Below are positions 16,501 to 25,555 of a DNA stretch of 64,000 bases, piece after piece (the first letter of the stretch is position 1; the number at the start of each line of letters is the position of its first letter). The translations under genes were made by a program, and so were the position numbers. The notes under the pieces were generated by a model that did not search any database, was not told the DNA's origin, and worked only from the letters and a program-made list of their open reading frames with translations. This stretch comes from Lysobacter capsici (GTDB lineage Bacteria > Pseudomonadota > Gammaproteobacteria > Xanthomonadales > Xanthomonadaceae), in the NCBI RefSeq assembly GCF_014779555.2, contig NZ_CP094357.1:5456001-5520000 (forward strand), in the 5' to 3' direction.

Positions 16501-18374
16501 TTTTCACCGGCACCCTGGTGGTCGAGGTCCGCGAACAACGAGTACAGGTCGCGCAGGTCCTTCTGCTCGACGCCAATGACGTATTCAACTGGCTCCTTGT
16601 CGCACATCGAACTGATGTGCGATACCACTACGCTAAGATCGAGCAATTTTATCAGCCGGGTTATCTTTGGGAACCCTGAAAGAAGACGAGAGGTGATGGC
16701 GAGTCTGGGCAACAGGGCTGCAATGCGATCAGCTTCCAGCGCGCCCGGCGCGGCATAAGACTGATTTATGGTTACCGCGAACAGATCCTCGGTGACGACA
16801 AACGGCAAACCCAACAAGCGTTGCACTGCTGGGTTTGCGCTTGGATTCGCAGCTCCCACCTCTGGCAGTAGATCGTTGATGATGCTCCACAGAGGTCGAT
16901 AGAAATGCTCCAGCTTCTGTTTGTCGACCGCCGTAGCCCCCGCCGCCTGTTGAACCATCGCTGATGCCAACAGCGCGACTAGCCGTTCGAGGGTCAGGAT
17001 CGGGGCACCCAATTGGTTCATCGCTGTTTGGAACGGTCGCAGGTCTTCCGCAACGAGCCTGCCCCCTACCTCTAGCAATGCTTTTGCCTGGTGTTCGTTC
17101 AGGGGGCTGCGAGGCAGGAATACGCCATTGGGACACTGAAGGCTGCCGTCCTGTGCTAGAGCAATATGCGCTTGTGGCGCAGTCGCCTTCAGGTGTTCCC
17201 AAAATCGCTTGAAGCACAACGGATGTCCCGACGGCCTGAAAGAGAGGTCGTATGCCCGGCCAAGGATTGGCCATAGCTGATTGGAGCCGACCATTTTCAG
17301 CAAGCCTTCTGGATCCCGAGCCAGTTCAGCCGCTGCGGTGTCAATGAGCATTTCGTTCCAGGCCTGCTCGTGCTGGTGCCCAGCAAATATCACCGCTTTA
17401 CGATCAGACTCCGGGAAGAAGTCTGCGTTGATATGCAGGGGTAGCCCAGTCAACTGCTCGGTGGGCAAGAATGCGTAGAGCAAGCCCTCAGACAGCGGCT
17501 CTGGATCAATTCGCAGCCCTATGCTTATCTTGGTGCTTCGATGAAGTGTTTCCAGTCTTGGGTGCGTCGCGTAAAGACGCTGAGCGGCATCTGCTGCGTC
17601 AGCGCGAAGGATGTGCCAGTGCTCAATTTCGCCGCTTGGCCTGAAGCTGACGATGAGGTCAGAGTCTTCGCATCTATCGAGGTCGCAGGCCAGCAGTAGT
17701 TGTCCATTTCGTCGCACCTCAGCCTTTCGGACGTGGCGAAGAAACAGCAGGCTCTTGCGTAGAACGGTCTGGAAATCGTCTGCGAGCTGATCGATGTGGG
17801 CGGGGCTGACGTGCGAGACCCCAAGCGCCAGCCGCGCCTCAGTATTGGGATCAGTCGCCCAAGGCAAAAAGAAGGACGTGCCGTTTGGTTCTTCGAAGGC
17901 CTCGATAAACCATTGCCCTCGCTCGGGGTAGAGCGCCAGCTTGATACCTGACGAGCGGATCTCGGGGTGGTCCGTAACCTGGTAGGTAGAGACAAAGCCT
18001 ATGCCAAAGCGACCAATATTTTCGCCACGTGAGAGTTTCCCGCCGCTGCCAACATCGGTTATGCGGTGGTAATCACATTTGTAGCTCCCCTCAGCAACAG
18101 ACGCGCAAGGCTTATCCAGATCGCCGCAGTACGTGAACTCGCCGCTGTTGCGCACCAGCAAGCCGGTGTCCGTGATGTCGAATACGATCTCCACGGCTTT
18201 CGCGTCATCCGCATTCTGGATGAGCTCCAGCGCCATCACGTCATAGCCCTGTAGCCCAGCCAGGTGGCTCCGGATGTTACCGAGGAGGTTTGCCGTGTAT
18301 TGCCCGCTCGTCCTGCCTTCTACGTGAACCACAGTTCCCCCCTGGCACTTGCTATGGTCGCCTCTTTTCGTCAT
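13548..18374 (-). CDS. Giant sacsin-like GHKL ATPase with C-terminal DUF3883 nuclease-like domain
   Basis: A 1608-aa protein. The N-terminus is a sacsin/Hsp90-type GHKL ATPase: N-box ELIQNADD (50-57), NSG (76-78) and GRFGIGF (121-127). Between the last two lies an unusual Cys/His set (C83, C90, C100, H103) that could bind zinc. A long helical middle region follows, then a low-complexity Gly/Ser/Glu-rich linker (about 1260-1390). The C-terminal domain (about 1410-1555) matches DUF3883/NOV, with D1452 and E1467-V-K1469 (GYDII...FIEVKG) in PD-(D/E)XK-like spacing. Sensing by the ATPase part coupled to DNA cleavage is an inference. The start is uncertain: ATG 18374 has a weak site, and an in-frame GTG 14 codons on has a G-rich one. 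It sits 47 bp after the HNH gene. Confidence 0.82.
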   Translation of the reverse strand: MTKRGDHSKCQGGTVVHVEGRTSGQYTANLLGNIRSHLAGLQGYDVMALELIQNADDAKAVEIVFDITDTGLLVRNSGEFTYCGDLDKPCASVAEGSYKCDYHRITDVGSGGKLSRGENIGRFGIGFVSTYQVTDHPEIRSSGIKLALYPERGQWFIEAFEEPNGTSFFLPWATDPNTEARLALGVSHVSPAHIDQLADDFQTVLRKSLLFLRHVRKAEVRRNGQLLLACDLDRCEDSDLIVSFRPSGEIEHWHILRADAADAAQRLYATHPRLETLHRSTKISIGLRIDPEPLSEGLLYAFLPTEQLTGLPLHINADFFPESDRKAVIFAGHQHEQAWNEMLIDTAAAELARDPEGLLKMVGSNQLWPILGRAYDLSFRPSGHPLCFKRFWEHLKATAPQAHIALAQDGSLQCPNGVFLPRSPLNEHQAKALLEVGGRLVAEDLRPFQTAMNQLGAPILTLERLVALLASAMVQQAAGATAVDKQKLEHFYRPLWSIINDLLPEVGAANPSANPAVQRLLGLPFVVTEDLFAVTINQSYAAPGALEADRIAALLPRLAITSRLLSGFPKITRLIKLLDLSVVVSHISSMCDKEPVEYVIGVEQKDLRDLYSLFADLDHQGAGEKTIYQQLRGLPIWKSSLGLVKATQALLPGDFTDPTGQADLLDTSVLTESAREFLSTRLAVQTQTIEAFVQAVLPTFFDDDGPLDATKYTRIINELANHPALVNDDAIRRLLGSLPIVPTQNGGWSRPVNTYHRTEDLVKVLGDAHHLWLDSSRVPNTRSVLTFIDSLGIRRSPIARHLVDRMLSIAEKYLPTEDAKRASSEAFYVLCDNYDEWKEKKVVQDAIADLQRAACFPADGDSEEWHTADSLYAPYRADAFRSQAKILDFRSTARLKTELLEELDVSINPEPRLVIEHLQHCVSAGVQPHVSTYQVLNERAQRSDPLIATLAGSRCIYVESQKTFVRPNQVYWVPQQLGRYAYTLPGNYESFKPLFDVIGVKNAPDGRDFVDILLDIVGEYFEQSKPLTGPDRAVYDICLASVATAHEHEELTPSDLQRLQEAPTVLNLRGQLTHPDEILLQDSEWHAGFFGGELDQALCKPVPELWSFVEEIGVSRLSERAKVALEFADGPQVDETQFAEKLMDRMDILARLLHDKPTTVRAKIRSALSKMKALSYDVVRIRASVHVGGDQASAPPTSAQAFYDIGDGYLILARPVGDRSWAHVLNALFHQLMPEESGSEISKLTLSVRPLIGMAVEEAHRELSDAGIPYLDAEPGSGEMEDLTSPDLDEMDGITGSDSQGETEAEPTSDCDSGEQIGAPGSKHGNRQPDTSERPPGGESAERPGRGSESGGSRRDDTEQNGSASGVGSNRGPGEGERRAKKSRPKHKEQWDRRLLSYVRQRQEGKSEEDDQNNPLKHNLAVEVMARSAVCAYEKERGRVAEQMAQTHPGYDIISRNPLTDEDRFIEVKGVNGEWNHTGVGLSRLQFSNAQDYGDRYWLYVVEFVSDPEHICVHPIRSPATQVTSFMFDGNWRDAVTDERADPSALFASGVRIHHQDMGAGTICDVIYRGSTKLLTILFDGKAQATPNVTLNLLRMRIVEDADDNNDS

Positions 18375-18421
18375 CCGCCCTTAGCCAATAGGCGGACTGT
18401 CAGTCTCTCTCGCTGGATTTT

Positions 18422-19165
18422 TCACGTCCCTTCGAACAGGTGTTTTCGATGCCAAGAAAGATATGGAATATGGCCCGGACTAAGGGTTCGCAGGCGCAGT
18501 CCATCCGTAATTGAAAAATGCCCTCGTACCGACGCATCCAGACGTCGTGAGCACAACAGCAGGCCATCGTCGCTGAAGGCGATCAGGCCCGTATCAAACA
18601 TCACGTCCAAGTGAATAGACAGGAGCAGACCATTAAACGGGTCAAGGCGCTCGGAGTGGGTGGCTTTGGCCCACGGTTTTGCATGGCTGGCTCGCAACAA
18701 TTGTGACGGGAGCGCTAGACCAGTTACCGCACAGCGCCCTTGCCATAGGTCCATCAACGCCTCGCGGAACACATCTTGACCTATCCGTTGACGCACTTCC
18801 CTCGTTCGTTCCGTTTCAGGAATTGCCGCCAAGCGCGCCTCGACCTTGGCATCCAGCACGGCAACCGGATGGACCAGCAAGGAGTGAAGCATCCGCAAGG
18901 CTTCATAAATATGGAAGGCGCCTCTTGCCAGTCCGACACTGGTCATTCCCGCGGGCGGCACCTGATCTGAAGTCTCTAGACCGATCCGCGCCGCGGCGCC
19001 CGCTTCTGGCACGGCCAGGAAGACGCCTTCTTCGTTGATTTGTATGAGCACTCTTGCCGGAGATCCACTGATCCCAGCAACGAACCAGTCGCCATCCTGC
19101 GCTGAAATCAGATCATAGCCGCTGTCAGTGAGCGCCTTTGCAACAAGCGCAGGCATCACCTTCAT
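18422..19165 (-). CDS. HNH endonuclease-domain protein
   Basis: A 247-aa protein with a C-terminal HNH nuclease domain (about 140-195): GRCAVTGL, then SHAKPW (H161), NGLLL (N178) and H185. This is the arrangement of the HNH_2-type domain found in restriction and defence proteins. The first 130 residues form an unrelated alpha/beta region, perhaps for recognition or partner binding. The start codon overlaps the stop of the upstream ATPase gene by 4 nt (ATGA), strong evidence for co-translation and probably a functional pair. It is the likely DNA-cutting subunit of the ATPase-HNH module. Confidence 0.85.
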   Translation of the reverse strand: MKVMPALVAKALTDSGYDLISAQDGDWFVAGISGSPARVLIQINEEGVFLAVPEAGAAARIGLETSDQVPPAGMTSVGLARGAFHIYEALRMLHSLLVHPVAVLDAKVEARLAAIPETERTREVRQRIGQDVFREALMDLWQGRCAVTGLALPSQLLRASHAKPWAKATHSERLDPFNGLLLSIHLDVMFDTGLIAFSDDGLLLCSRRLDASVRGHFSITDGLRLRTLSPGHIPYLSWHRKHLFEGT

Positions 19166-21174
19166 CGCCGCCCCTTCCCGTGCTCAGGAAGCGAGTGCTG
19201 CTCGACACCGAAACGGCGACCGAACAGCAGACTCTCATTCGAACTTGGATCTAGCTCCAAGCGCACCACGCCCTCTCGCAAGTCGGTCGGGGGAGGGGTG
19301 GTAGTCGTCACGATATATTGGAATGGCGGCTCGACACCTACGAACCCTTCCTTTTCAAGTGAGCTCACTAAAGAAAAGTAGTTCTCGTACAAGCCTATGC
19401 TCATGTCCGCTTCTCTAGGACAGTCATGAATCACGAAGCCAGGAAGAGAGCTTGCAGATCCCGCGCTATCGAGCATGCAAGCGATATCGCCCAGCAATAC
19501 TTCTAGAACTCGATAGGCCTCTCCGCCTCGCATTGATAAGCGAAATGGACGATCTTCGTCGCGCGGGTCGAAGGCACCGAAGGCACCATCCGGCAATAGG
19601 GTCTGCGTCAACGCGTCGGTTATGGACGCCAATGCTTTCTCTCGGGCTGACTTGTCCTGATGCAGCAAGGTCAGTTGCATTTGTGCACTTCCGAGTTCCC
19701 TTTCAATCCTAAGAATCTCGGCTTGCATCGCATCGACCTCCGCCTGAGCCGAAGCCGAGCCAGCCGAGCCGTCCCAGCGGGTAAGCTCATCCAGCAAGTT
19801 CGGCCACTTGCTGGCTTCGATTTCGGCCGTTCTCCTGGACATTCGAACCTTGTTCAGCGCGGCTTTGAGCGCTTCTTCCTGCCGTTCAAGCACCTGAAGC
19901 TTTGATGTCATTTCGTTCTTGCGCACCAGGGCTGTCACAGATCTACTCGACGATTCGTTCATCGCATTTTCGAGGCTCTGCTTGTCACGCTGATCTTGAA
20001 AGCTGCTCAAAGAAAGGAGGCTGATCTCTGTCTGCACATGCTGGCACTGAGAAAATGGGATATTTCCTTCTTCACAATGCCCGGCAAGGTTCCTGAGCTT
20101 CAACAGCTTGGCCCCAACCGACTTATATGCCTCCTCATCGCCGCGCCGGCCGGCATCCGCAAGGTCGTACTCAGCGACAGCCCTCTCGCTCTCGCTTCGG
20201 CGCAGCTTCAAATCTGCCCGAAGTTCAGCCAGATTCTGATCAGCCTGTTCCTGCTCAAGCTCCAACTGTGCGAGACGACTTGTTACCTTCTCACTCGCAG
20301 TCCTGATGCGATTCTCCACCGAGTCATCGAACAGGCCTGCGGCACGTATTGGTAGATCGTCGGGAAGCGACCCCATCGCGCGAAGATTGGACTCAATGCG
20401 ACGCCGGATTAACGCTGGCTCTCTCTGCAGATCGCCCCTTTTCTGCCTTGCCTGATCCAACTCATGTTCCAGCGCCGCAATACGGCCCATCAGCAACGAT
20501 TCGGATTGATCCATCAGTCCGAGTACGGCTCGCATAACGATGGGCGGGTCTTGACGACTACGCTGCAGGCCTGATCCCTCGCCCTCACGCCAAGCGAAGA
20601 ACGATTTGAATCGCGAGCCCTGATCTCGACTGATCCAGGCCAAGATATGCCTCCATTCAATCGCCTGGCCCGTATCCGGGATGTTGCCCGGTGACACGGA
20701 ACTCATCATGTCGCTAGCCAGGCGCTTCAGGAAATCCCGATCGTTACTATCTGCCTCTTGTGCCCAGACATCCTCTGCACCTTCACCATCAATGGCGAAG
20801 CCATCCTTGTGGGGGTTGAAGTAGCGGCATAGCGTGAAAGGGCGACCTTCCACATGTATGACCGCGATCACGCCACCCCTTGGGAACTCGCTACAAAGCT
20901 CGTCACGGAGCTCGGTTACCGCCTTTGATGGGTCCCCCAAGCAGTAGCGAAGCAACAGGCACAGCGATGTCTTTCCAACACCGTGACCGGCGGCATGGAG
21001 TCCGACTGCACTGCCCGCAGCGGGCTCCTTGGCCCATACTACGTTGAGTCCGCGCCTGAAGGGCACGGTCCTGATAATGTTCGCCGTATCAGGTTCCGAA
21101 AAAATGGAGAGCTGCTTGAACCACAGGCGCGGGGCTTGCCTGTCCTTTGGTAGATACTGGATCAACTGCTCCAT
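19162..21174 (-). CDS. SMC/Rad50-like ATPase with coiled coils (DUF2326/YydD-type)
   Basis: A 670-aa ABC-type ATPase. Walker A is GHGVGKTS at 63-70. Residues about 215-500 are rich in heptad-like Glu/Lys/Leu/Gln segments, indicating a long coiled coil. Near the coil's turn lie C367, C377 and H379, which could form a zinc-hook variant. The C-terminal part has 'LPGFVIHDCPREADMSIGLYENYF', resembling the 'l.hDs..f' signature of YydD/DUF2326 ATPases. It is 16 bp downstream of the methylase gene and overlaps the HNH gene by 4 nt, so ATPase and nuclease probably work together, like other SMC-ATPase/nuclease defence pairs. The substrate is unknown. Confidence 0.77.
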   Translation of the reverse strand: MEQLIQYLPKDRQAPRLWFKQLSIFSEPDTANIIRTVPFRRGLNVVWAKEPAAGSAVGLHAAGHGVGKTSLCLLLRYCLGDPSKAVTELRDELCSEFPRGGVIAVIHVEGRPFTLCRYFNPHKDGFAIDGEGAEDVWAQEADSNDRDFLKRLASDMMSSVSPGNIPDTGQAIEWRHILAWISRDQGSRFKSFFAWREGEGSGLQRSRQDPPIVMRAVLGLMDQSESLLMGRIAALEHELDQARQKRGDLQREPALIRRRIESNLRAMGSLPDDLPIRAAGLFDDSVENRIRTASEKVTSRLAQLELEQEQADQNLAELRADLKLRRSESERAVAEYDLADAGRRGDEEAYKSVGAKLLKLRNLAGHCEEGNIPFSQCQHVQTEISLLSLSSFQDQRDKQSLENAMNESSSRSVTALVRKNEMTSKLQVLERQEEALKAALNKVRMSRRTAEIEASKWPNLLDELTRWDGSAGSASAQAEVDAMQAEILRIERELGSAQMQLTLLHQDKSAREKALASITDALTQTLLPDGAFGAFDPRDEDRPFRLSMRGGEAYRVLEVLLGDIACMLDSAGSASSLPGFVIHDCPREADMSIGLYENYFSLVSSLEKEGFVGVEPPFQYIVTTTTPPPTDLREGVVRLELDPSSNESLLFGRRFGVEQHSLPEHGKGRR

Positions 21175-21190
21175 TCCGCTACTCCATCAT

Positions 21191-24100
21191 TCAGGCTCGT
21201 TTCGCCGAGGTGTCGGTGGATTCTTCACCGTCAATCGCCAGCGTCCGTACAGAAGCTTGTGCTGCGGCCCTAGTCAGAATGTCCGCGACACGCGTCGCAG
21301 CCTCATCAACTATTACTTCGCTGGGGAGAACGGCGCCTTGGACGACCAGTAGCTGAGTTGAGTCGGTTCGTATTACGCCAGCCGACTCGTAATGGCGAAG
21401 CCAGTTCTGGATGCGATCGCCTGCCAGCCGGCTGGCGTCGAAGATCCCGAGATGGTTGTTTTGGAACTCGGCAACGAAAGCGGCGTCCTGTGCACCAGCG
21501 AGGCCGCTCAGCGTGCTCGGTTGCGCTGCAATGGCCACAGCATCGGCAAACTGGCGGCGAGGCAGGTGCCCGGGCTGTCTAATCATGGTGAGCAGAAGTC
21601 CAGCCAGTCGCGCATCAACCTCATCCCGGATGATGCCGTGGGGTGAATAGGTCGACGTTGCATGCTGCCCTGGTGGCGGATTCAAGAGGCTTGAATAGGG
21701 CTCGCCATTTGCCTCGGCAAGCGCCATGCGGTCGAACTCACGGAGAACCAGGTTGCGAGTGCGGTATTCGCCGAACTCACGCAATTCACTGTTCTTGAGG
21801 ACGCGGAAGGTTTCGCTAGGATAGTCCTCGCCCATCACATCGGCAGGATCAAGGATATAGCGCAGTTCGTCTCGGGTCAGACCGTAGAGGCGAGCGTAGT
21901 AAGCGTCCAACTCGGCGCGCACCACTGCACGGCGTACGGTGTCGAATGTAAACGGCTGCCCATCGAAACCGAGATCCCGCGCCCAGGGACGGATGTCGTG
22001 GGCGGTGTAGGTCAACTCCAGCACACGTGGGACGATGAAGGCGAGATCGGCGTCGGCGTAGCGGTCAGGCGGCAGAACGGGGAGCTGCTTCAGATATCCG
22101 TAGGTCAGATGTGTTCCACCGACCTTAACCCGCGCGATGTAATCCAGGACGAGCGCATCAAAATTGCCAAGCAATGCTGCCGTATGCTGTGGCGACTGCT
22201 CAGCCATGAATAGTGGAAGGGTGTGTCCTACACCCGCCATAGGGATTACGCTCGCAATCACTGTGCGAATTTTCTCGACGCCAGTAATATCACGCCAACC
22301 CATCAGCCAATTCCGCTTCCAGGTTTTGCTTGCCAATCGCTCGGTCACTTCATGGCGGGCCACCCAATAACGCGGGATGACTGAGAAGTCATGATTAGCC
22401 TTCTCTGGAGCAGTGACGTCGCGGCTGTCGCATTCGTCGGCGTAGGTGGCCCAGCGGTGGTCGAACTGATGGATTAGCTTGGCCTCGTACAACGGCAGCA
22501 GATCTTCGCCCCGTGCGTCGGCGAACAGGTGGCTGTCGCTGGCCATGTTGAACAAGCCCTGCGAAAAGCGAATACCCCACGGATTGCCATGGGCGCGCTT
22601 CTCGTCAATCAACACCGGTGCGGCGCGGTAGAGCTTCTTGGTCAGCTCGGCATCGCGTTCGCTGCGAAATACAGGACAGGTGAGCGTGTTGGGATTAATC
22701 AACCGGAACTCATCGGGCGTGAGGGTGAACCGACGGCGCGAATCGTGAATCTGAGCCGGCTGTCTTGCAAAGAAGACGAACTCAGATTCGTCGTTCTTGC
22801 CAAGCGTTAGCAAGCAGAAACGGAAGGCGTGATGCACCGAGGGAAAGATGAACTCCTCGTTCTCGAAGGCAAGCAACGTCGCCAGCGATCCACTTTGCGT
22901 TAGGAATGAGAAGAACGCTTTGGTGCTGTCGTCGGTAGCGATTCCGGTGGGTACGATGAAGCCCGCACGCCCTGATTCTGACGTGACTTGGCTGATTGTT
23001 TCGGCAAACAGGGGATAAGTATTCAGCTTTCCAACTGCGGTCAACGGGTAGCGTCCGGATTCGCGATAGAACGTATTGCACGCAGCAGTCCGATGGCTTT
23101 CGGATAGGAACTCCAGCCAGAGTCTCGGACTCTCGCGTTCCAGTTCAGCGATAGCCTTCTTGCGTGCGGCGCCTGCAAGCGAAGCAATGTGCGCGTCACG
23201 CGAGGCAAAAAACTCTTCTTCGCCAAGTTGCGAAACCTCCCACGGCGGATTTCCCAACACGCATGCGAAGCCGCCGGCTGCGTGCACCAGCGGGAAGGCC
23301 AGCGGCCAGTGCAGCACGCGGGATTCTCTGCATATTTGGCGCGCGGCTGCGCGCTTTTCCCCATGATGCTCTGCACCATGCTCGCCCAGCAGTTCCTGTC
23401 CAACGCTGTTCGATGTGGGTACAGCACGCTGGTTGGCCTTGCTCTTGGGCAGCAGGAAGGCGGCGAGCAGCATGTCCGCCGCATGGTGCAATGGGCTTTC
23501 GGCGGACTCATCGGCGATGGCCTGCCATGCCGCCTGCTTGGCGGCGATCTGAGCAAGCGTGGAGTCGGGTAGCGACTCCAGCGCCTGCAACTTGTCGAGT
23601 CCGCCCACCCGCAGGCCGAGCAGATCGCGCTGTCCGAAGGACTGTGCCGTGCGCTTGCGCTGCAAATCATTCAGTTCCGCGGCATTTTGTTTCGCCAGTT
23701 CCTTGCAAACGCCCTTGTCGTCGCCGGATAGGGGCTTGAACGCATCTTTGGGGACACCCTGCTCAAGCGTGGACAGGTCGGTGAGACCCAGCAAGGCATC
23801 ACCACATTGCAAGTGGTGATCGAGGAAGCCCAACGGGCGATCCGGGGTCATCGCCTCGAGCCATAGCGACATGCGCGCCAGTTCTATGGCCATGGGATTT
23901 CGATCCACCCCGAAGATGCAGTGGGTGATGACATCACGCAGAGCGTGGCGGAAGTCCTCGCCGCTGGGCGTGCCTTGCGCACGCAGCTGGGCGAGACGCG
24001 TAGCGAGTCGACGCGCGGCTCCGAGCAGGAAGTGGCCGCTGCCGCATGCCGGATCGCAGACAGTGATGGACAGTAGCGCGACCTCGGGATCGGTGGCGCC

Positions 24101-25555
24101 GCTGATGCGCTGCTGGATGACCGGCTCCAGCGCGGAATCCAGCAACTCCTGCACCAGCGAATCCGGCGTGTAGTAGCTGCCGCTGGTCTTGCGCGCATTG
24201 CCCTTGGAACTTTCCGCATTGGCGAAGCGGAACACGCGGCCGTCGGCGCTGATGTCGGGCACCAGCTCCAGCAGGCTTTCGTACACGCTGCCCAGTTCTT
24301 CCGGGCCCATGTCGCGCCAATTGATGCGGGCGAGACTGCGGTCACTGCGCATCCAGCCGAGCTTCGCGACCGCTTCCAACAGGGCGCAGTTGCCCAAGGT
24401 GCTGGCGTCCAGATCCGGACACTGGTCTTCGGCGAAGAGGCCGCCGAGCGCCGGCAGGGCCAGCAGCGGCTGACCATTTGCCAAGCCGGTGAGAACAGGT
24501 TTCAACCCATCCCACAGATCGGTGTGTCGGTCGAAGGCGCGGCGCTTGCGGGCGCGTTCGCGCAGACGGCGCAGGCTGTAGCCATCGGCATAAAGCTTCA
24601 CTGCATCGGCGTTGGCGTCGGCCGGATGCAGCAGGCCACGCTCTTCGATGGTGAGCAAGAAGATCAGCCGGTAGACCAGACGCAGTAGTTGCTGGAAATA
24701 GACGTTGCGGTCGAGCCTGCCACTGGCCAGCGCGTCGCGCAGGGGTTGATTGGCGGCCTCCACCAGGAAACCTTGGCCCAGTGCGACCAATGCTTCTTCC
24801 ACGCCTTGGCGAAGCTGCTCACGGGCACGGGTACCCTGCTCCTTACTGCCCTCGCGCCAAGCTTCCAGCGGACATTGCTGCGGTAGATTGCCTGGGTTGC
24901 CGAAGCGGCTGGCGTGGATCAACAGCCACAGCAGGGAGAAATCGGCGTAACGCTCCTCGCTGAAGATCCGCTCCAGATCGGCCTCGATCCACGCAGGACG
25001 AGTGAGGCTGGCGTTGTCGCGAGCGAGACGAAGTTGCAAGCCGTTGCTGGCGATGCCCCACAGGGCCGCGTCGCTGGCATTGAGCCAGTCCTGCAGCAGG
25101 CCGAAAGCGCTGCGCTGGCGGTTGCTGTCACCGTAGCGGCGGTCGCGCTCGTCCAGACGCTGACCAACGGGGGCCACCACCAGCGGCAGACGGCCTTCGC
25201 GGGCGATGGCGGCAACGGGGTATTGGCGTTCGGAAATGACCTGTGGCGCGGCCTGCGGTTGCAGGTCGGTGGCGCCGAACACCTCACGCAATAGGGCCTG
25301 CACGAAGCGGGCGGTCAGGGCGTGTGGGTTGTCGGCGCGCGAGCGAGCGGTGTCGAACTCGCTCCAGTGGGCCTGGGCGATACGCCAGTAGCGGCCCAGC
25401 TCGTCACGCAGGTTGAGGCCCTTGGGAATGCCATAGTCGGCCGGCGACTGATGGGCGGCCTTCAGTGCCGCGATGTTGCTCAACCATTCGGCCGGCAAGA
25501 GGCCACCTTCGATGTGGATGGCGTCGAACTCCAAGGCGACAGTACGACGACTCAC
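21191..25555 (-). CDS. Large N6-adenine DNA methyltransferase (DrmMI/PglX/Eco57I-like)
   Basis: A 1454-aa class I SAM-dependent methylase. Motif I is DPACGSG at 501-507 and the catalytic motif is NPPW at 769-772, the pair that defines N6-adenine (gamma-type) enzymes. 'GVDRNPMAIELARMSLWLE' is motif II/III. The N-terminal 480 residues are helical and probably structural; the region after about 900 is likely the target-recognition part. Size and layout fit the adenine methylases of class 1 DISARM (DrmMI) and of BREX (PglX). Its start overlaps the SNF2 gene's stop by 4 nt (ATGA). It probably marks host DNA as self. The presence of helicases rather than BrxC/PglZ points to DISARM rather than BREX. 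Confidence 0.9.
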   Translation of the reverse strand: MSRRTVALEFDAIHIEGGLLPAEWLSNIAALKAAHQSPADYGIPKGLNLRDELGRYWRIAQAHWSEFDTARSRADNPHALTARFVQALLREVFGATDLQPQAAPQVISERQYPVAAIAREGRLPLVVAPVGQRLDERDRRYGDSNRQRSAFGLLQDWLNASDAALWGIASNGLQLRLARDNASLTRPAWIEADLERIFSEERYADFSLLWLLIHASRFGNPGNLPQQCPLEAWREGSKEQGTRAREQLRQGVEEALVALGQGFLVEAANQPLRDALASGRLDRNVYFQQLLRLVYRLIFLLTIEERGLLHPADANADAVKLYADGYSLRRLRERARKRRAFDRHTDLWDGLKPVLTGLANGQPLLALPALGGLFAEDQCPDLDASTLGNCALLEAVAKLGWMRSDRSLARINWRDMGPEELGSVYESLLELVPDISADGRVFRFANAESSKGNARKTSGSYYTPDSLVQELLDSALEPVIQQRISGATDPEVALLSITVCDPACGSGHFLLGAARRLATRLAQLRAQGTPSGEDFRHALRDVITHCIFGVDRNPMAIELARMSLWLEAMTPDRPLGFLDHHLQCGDALLGLTDLSTLEQGVPKDAFKPLSGDDKGVCKELAKQNAAELNDLQRKRTAQSFGQRDLLGLRVGGLDKLQALESLPDSTLAQIAAKQAAWQAIADESAESPLHHAADMLLAAFLLPKSKANQRAVPTSNSVGQELLGEHGAEHHGEKRAAARQICRESRVLHWPLAFPLVHAAGGFACVLGNPPWEVSQLGEEEFFASRDAHIASLAGAARKKAIAELERESPRLWLEFLSESHRTAACNTFYRESGRYPLTAVGKLNTYPLFAETISQVTSESGRAGFIVPTGIATDDSTKAFFSFLTQSGSLATLLAFENEEFIFPSVHHAFRFCLLTLGKNDESEFVFFARQPAQIHDSRRRFTLTPDEFRLINPNTLTCPVFRSERDAELTKKLYRAAPVLIDEKRAHGNPWGIRFSQGLFNMASDSHLFADARGEDLLPLYEAKLIHQFDHRWATYADECDSRDVTAPEKANHDFSVIPRYWVARHEVTERLASKTWKRNWLMGWRDITGVEKIRTVIASVIPMAGVGHTLPLFMAEQSPQHTAALLGNFDALVLDYIARVKVGGTHLTYGYLKQLPVLPPDRYADADLAFIVPRVLELTYTAHDIRPWARDLGFDGQPFTFDTVRRAVVRAELDAYYARLYGLTRDELRYILDPADVMGEDYPSETFRVLKNSELREFGEYRTRNLVLREFDRMALAEANGEPYSSLLNPPPGQHATSTYSPHGIIRDEVDARLAGLLLTMIRQPGHLPRRQFADAVAIAAQPSTLSGLAGAQDAAFVAEFQNNHLGIFDASRLAGDRIQNWLRHYESAGVIRTDSTQLLVVQGAVLPSEVIVDEAATRVADILTRAAAQASVRTLAIDGEESTDTSAKRA

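Noticed and set aside
21191-25555. BREX system based on the PglX-like methylase
   Set aside because: No BrxC ATPase, PglZ phosphatase, BrxA/B or Lon-like gene is present; the helicase partners fit DISARM better.
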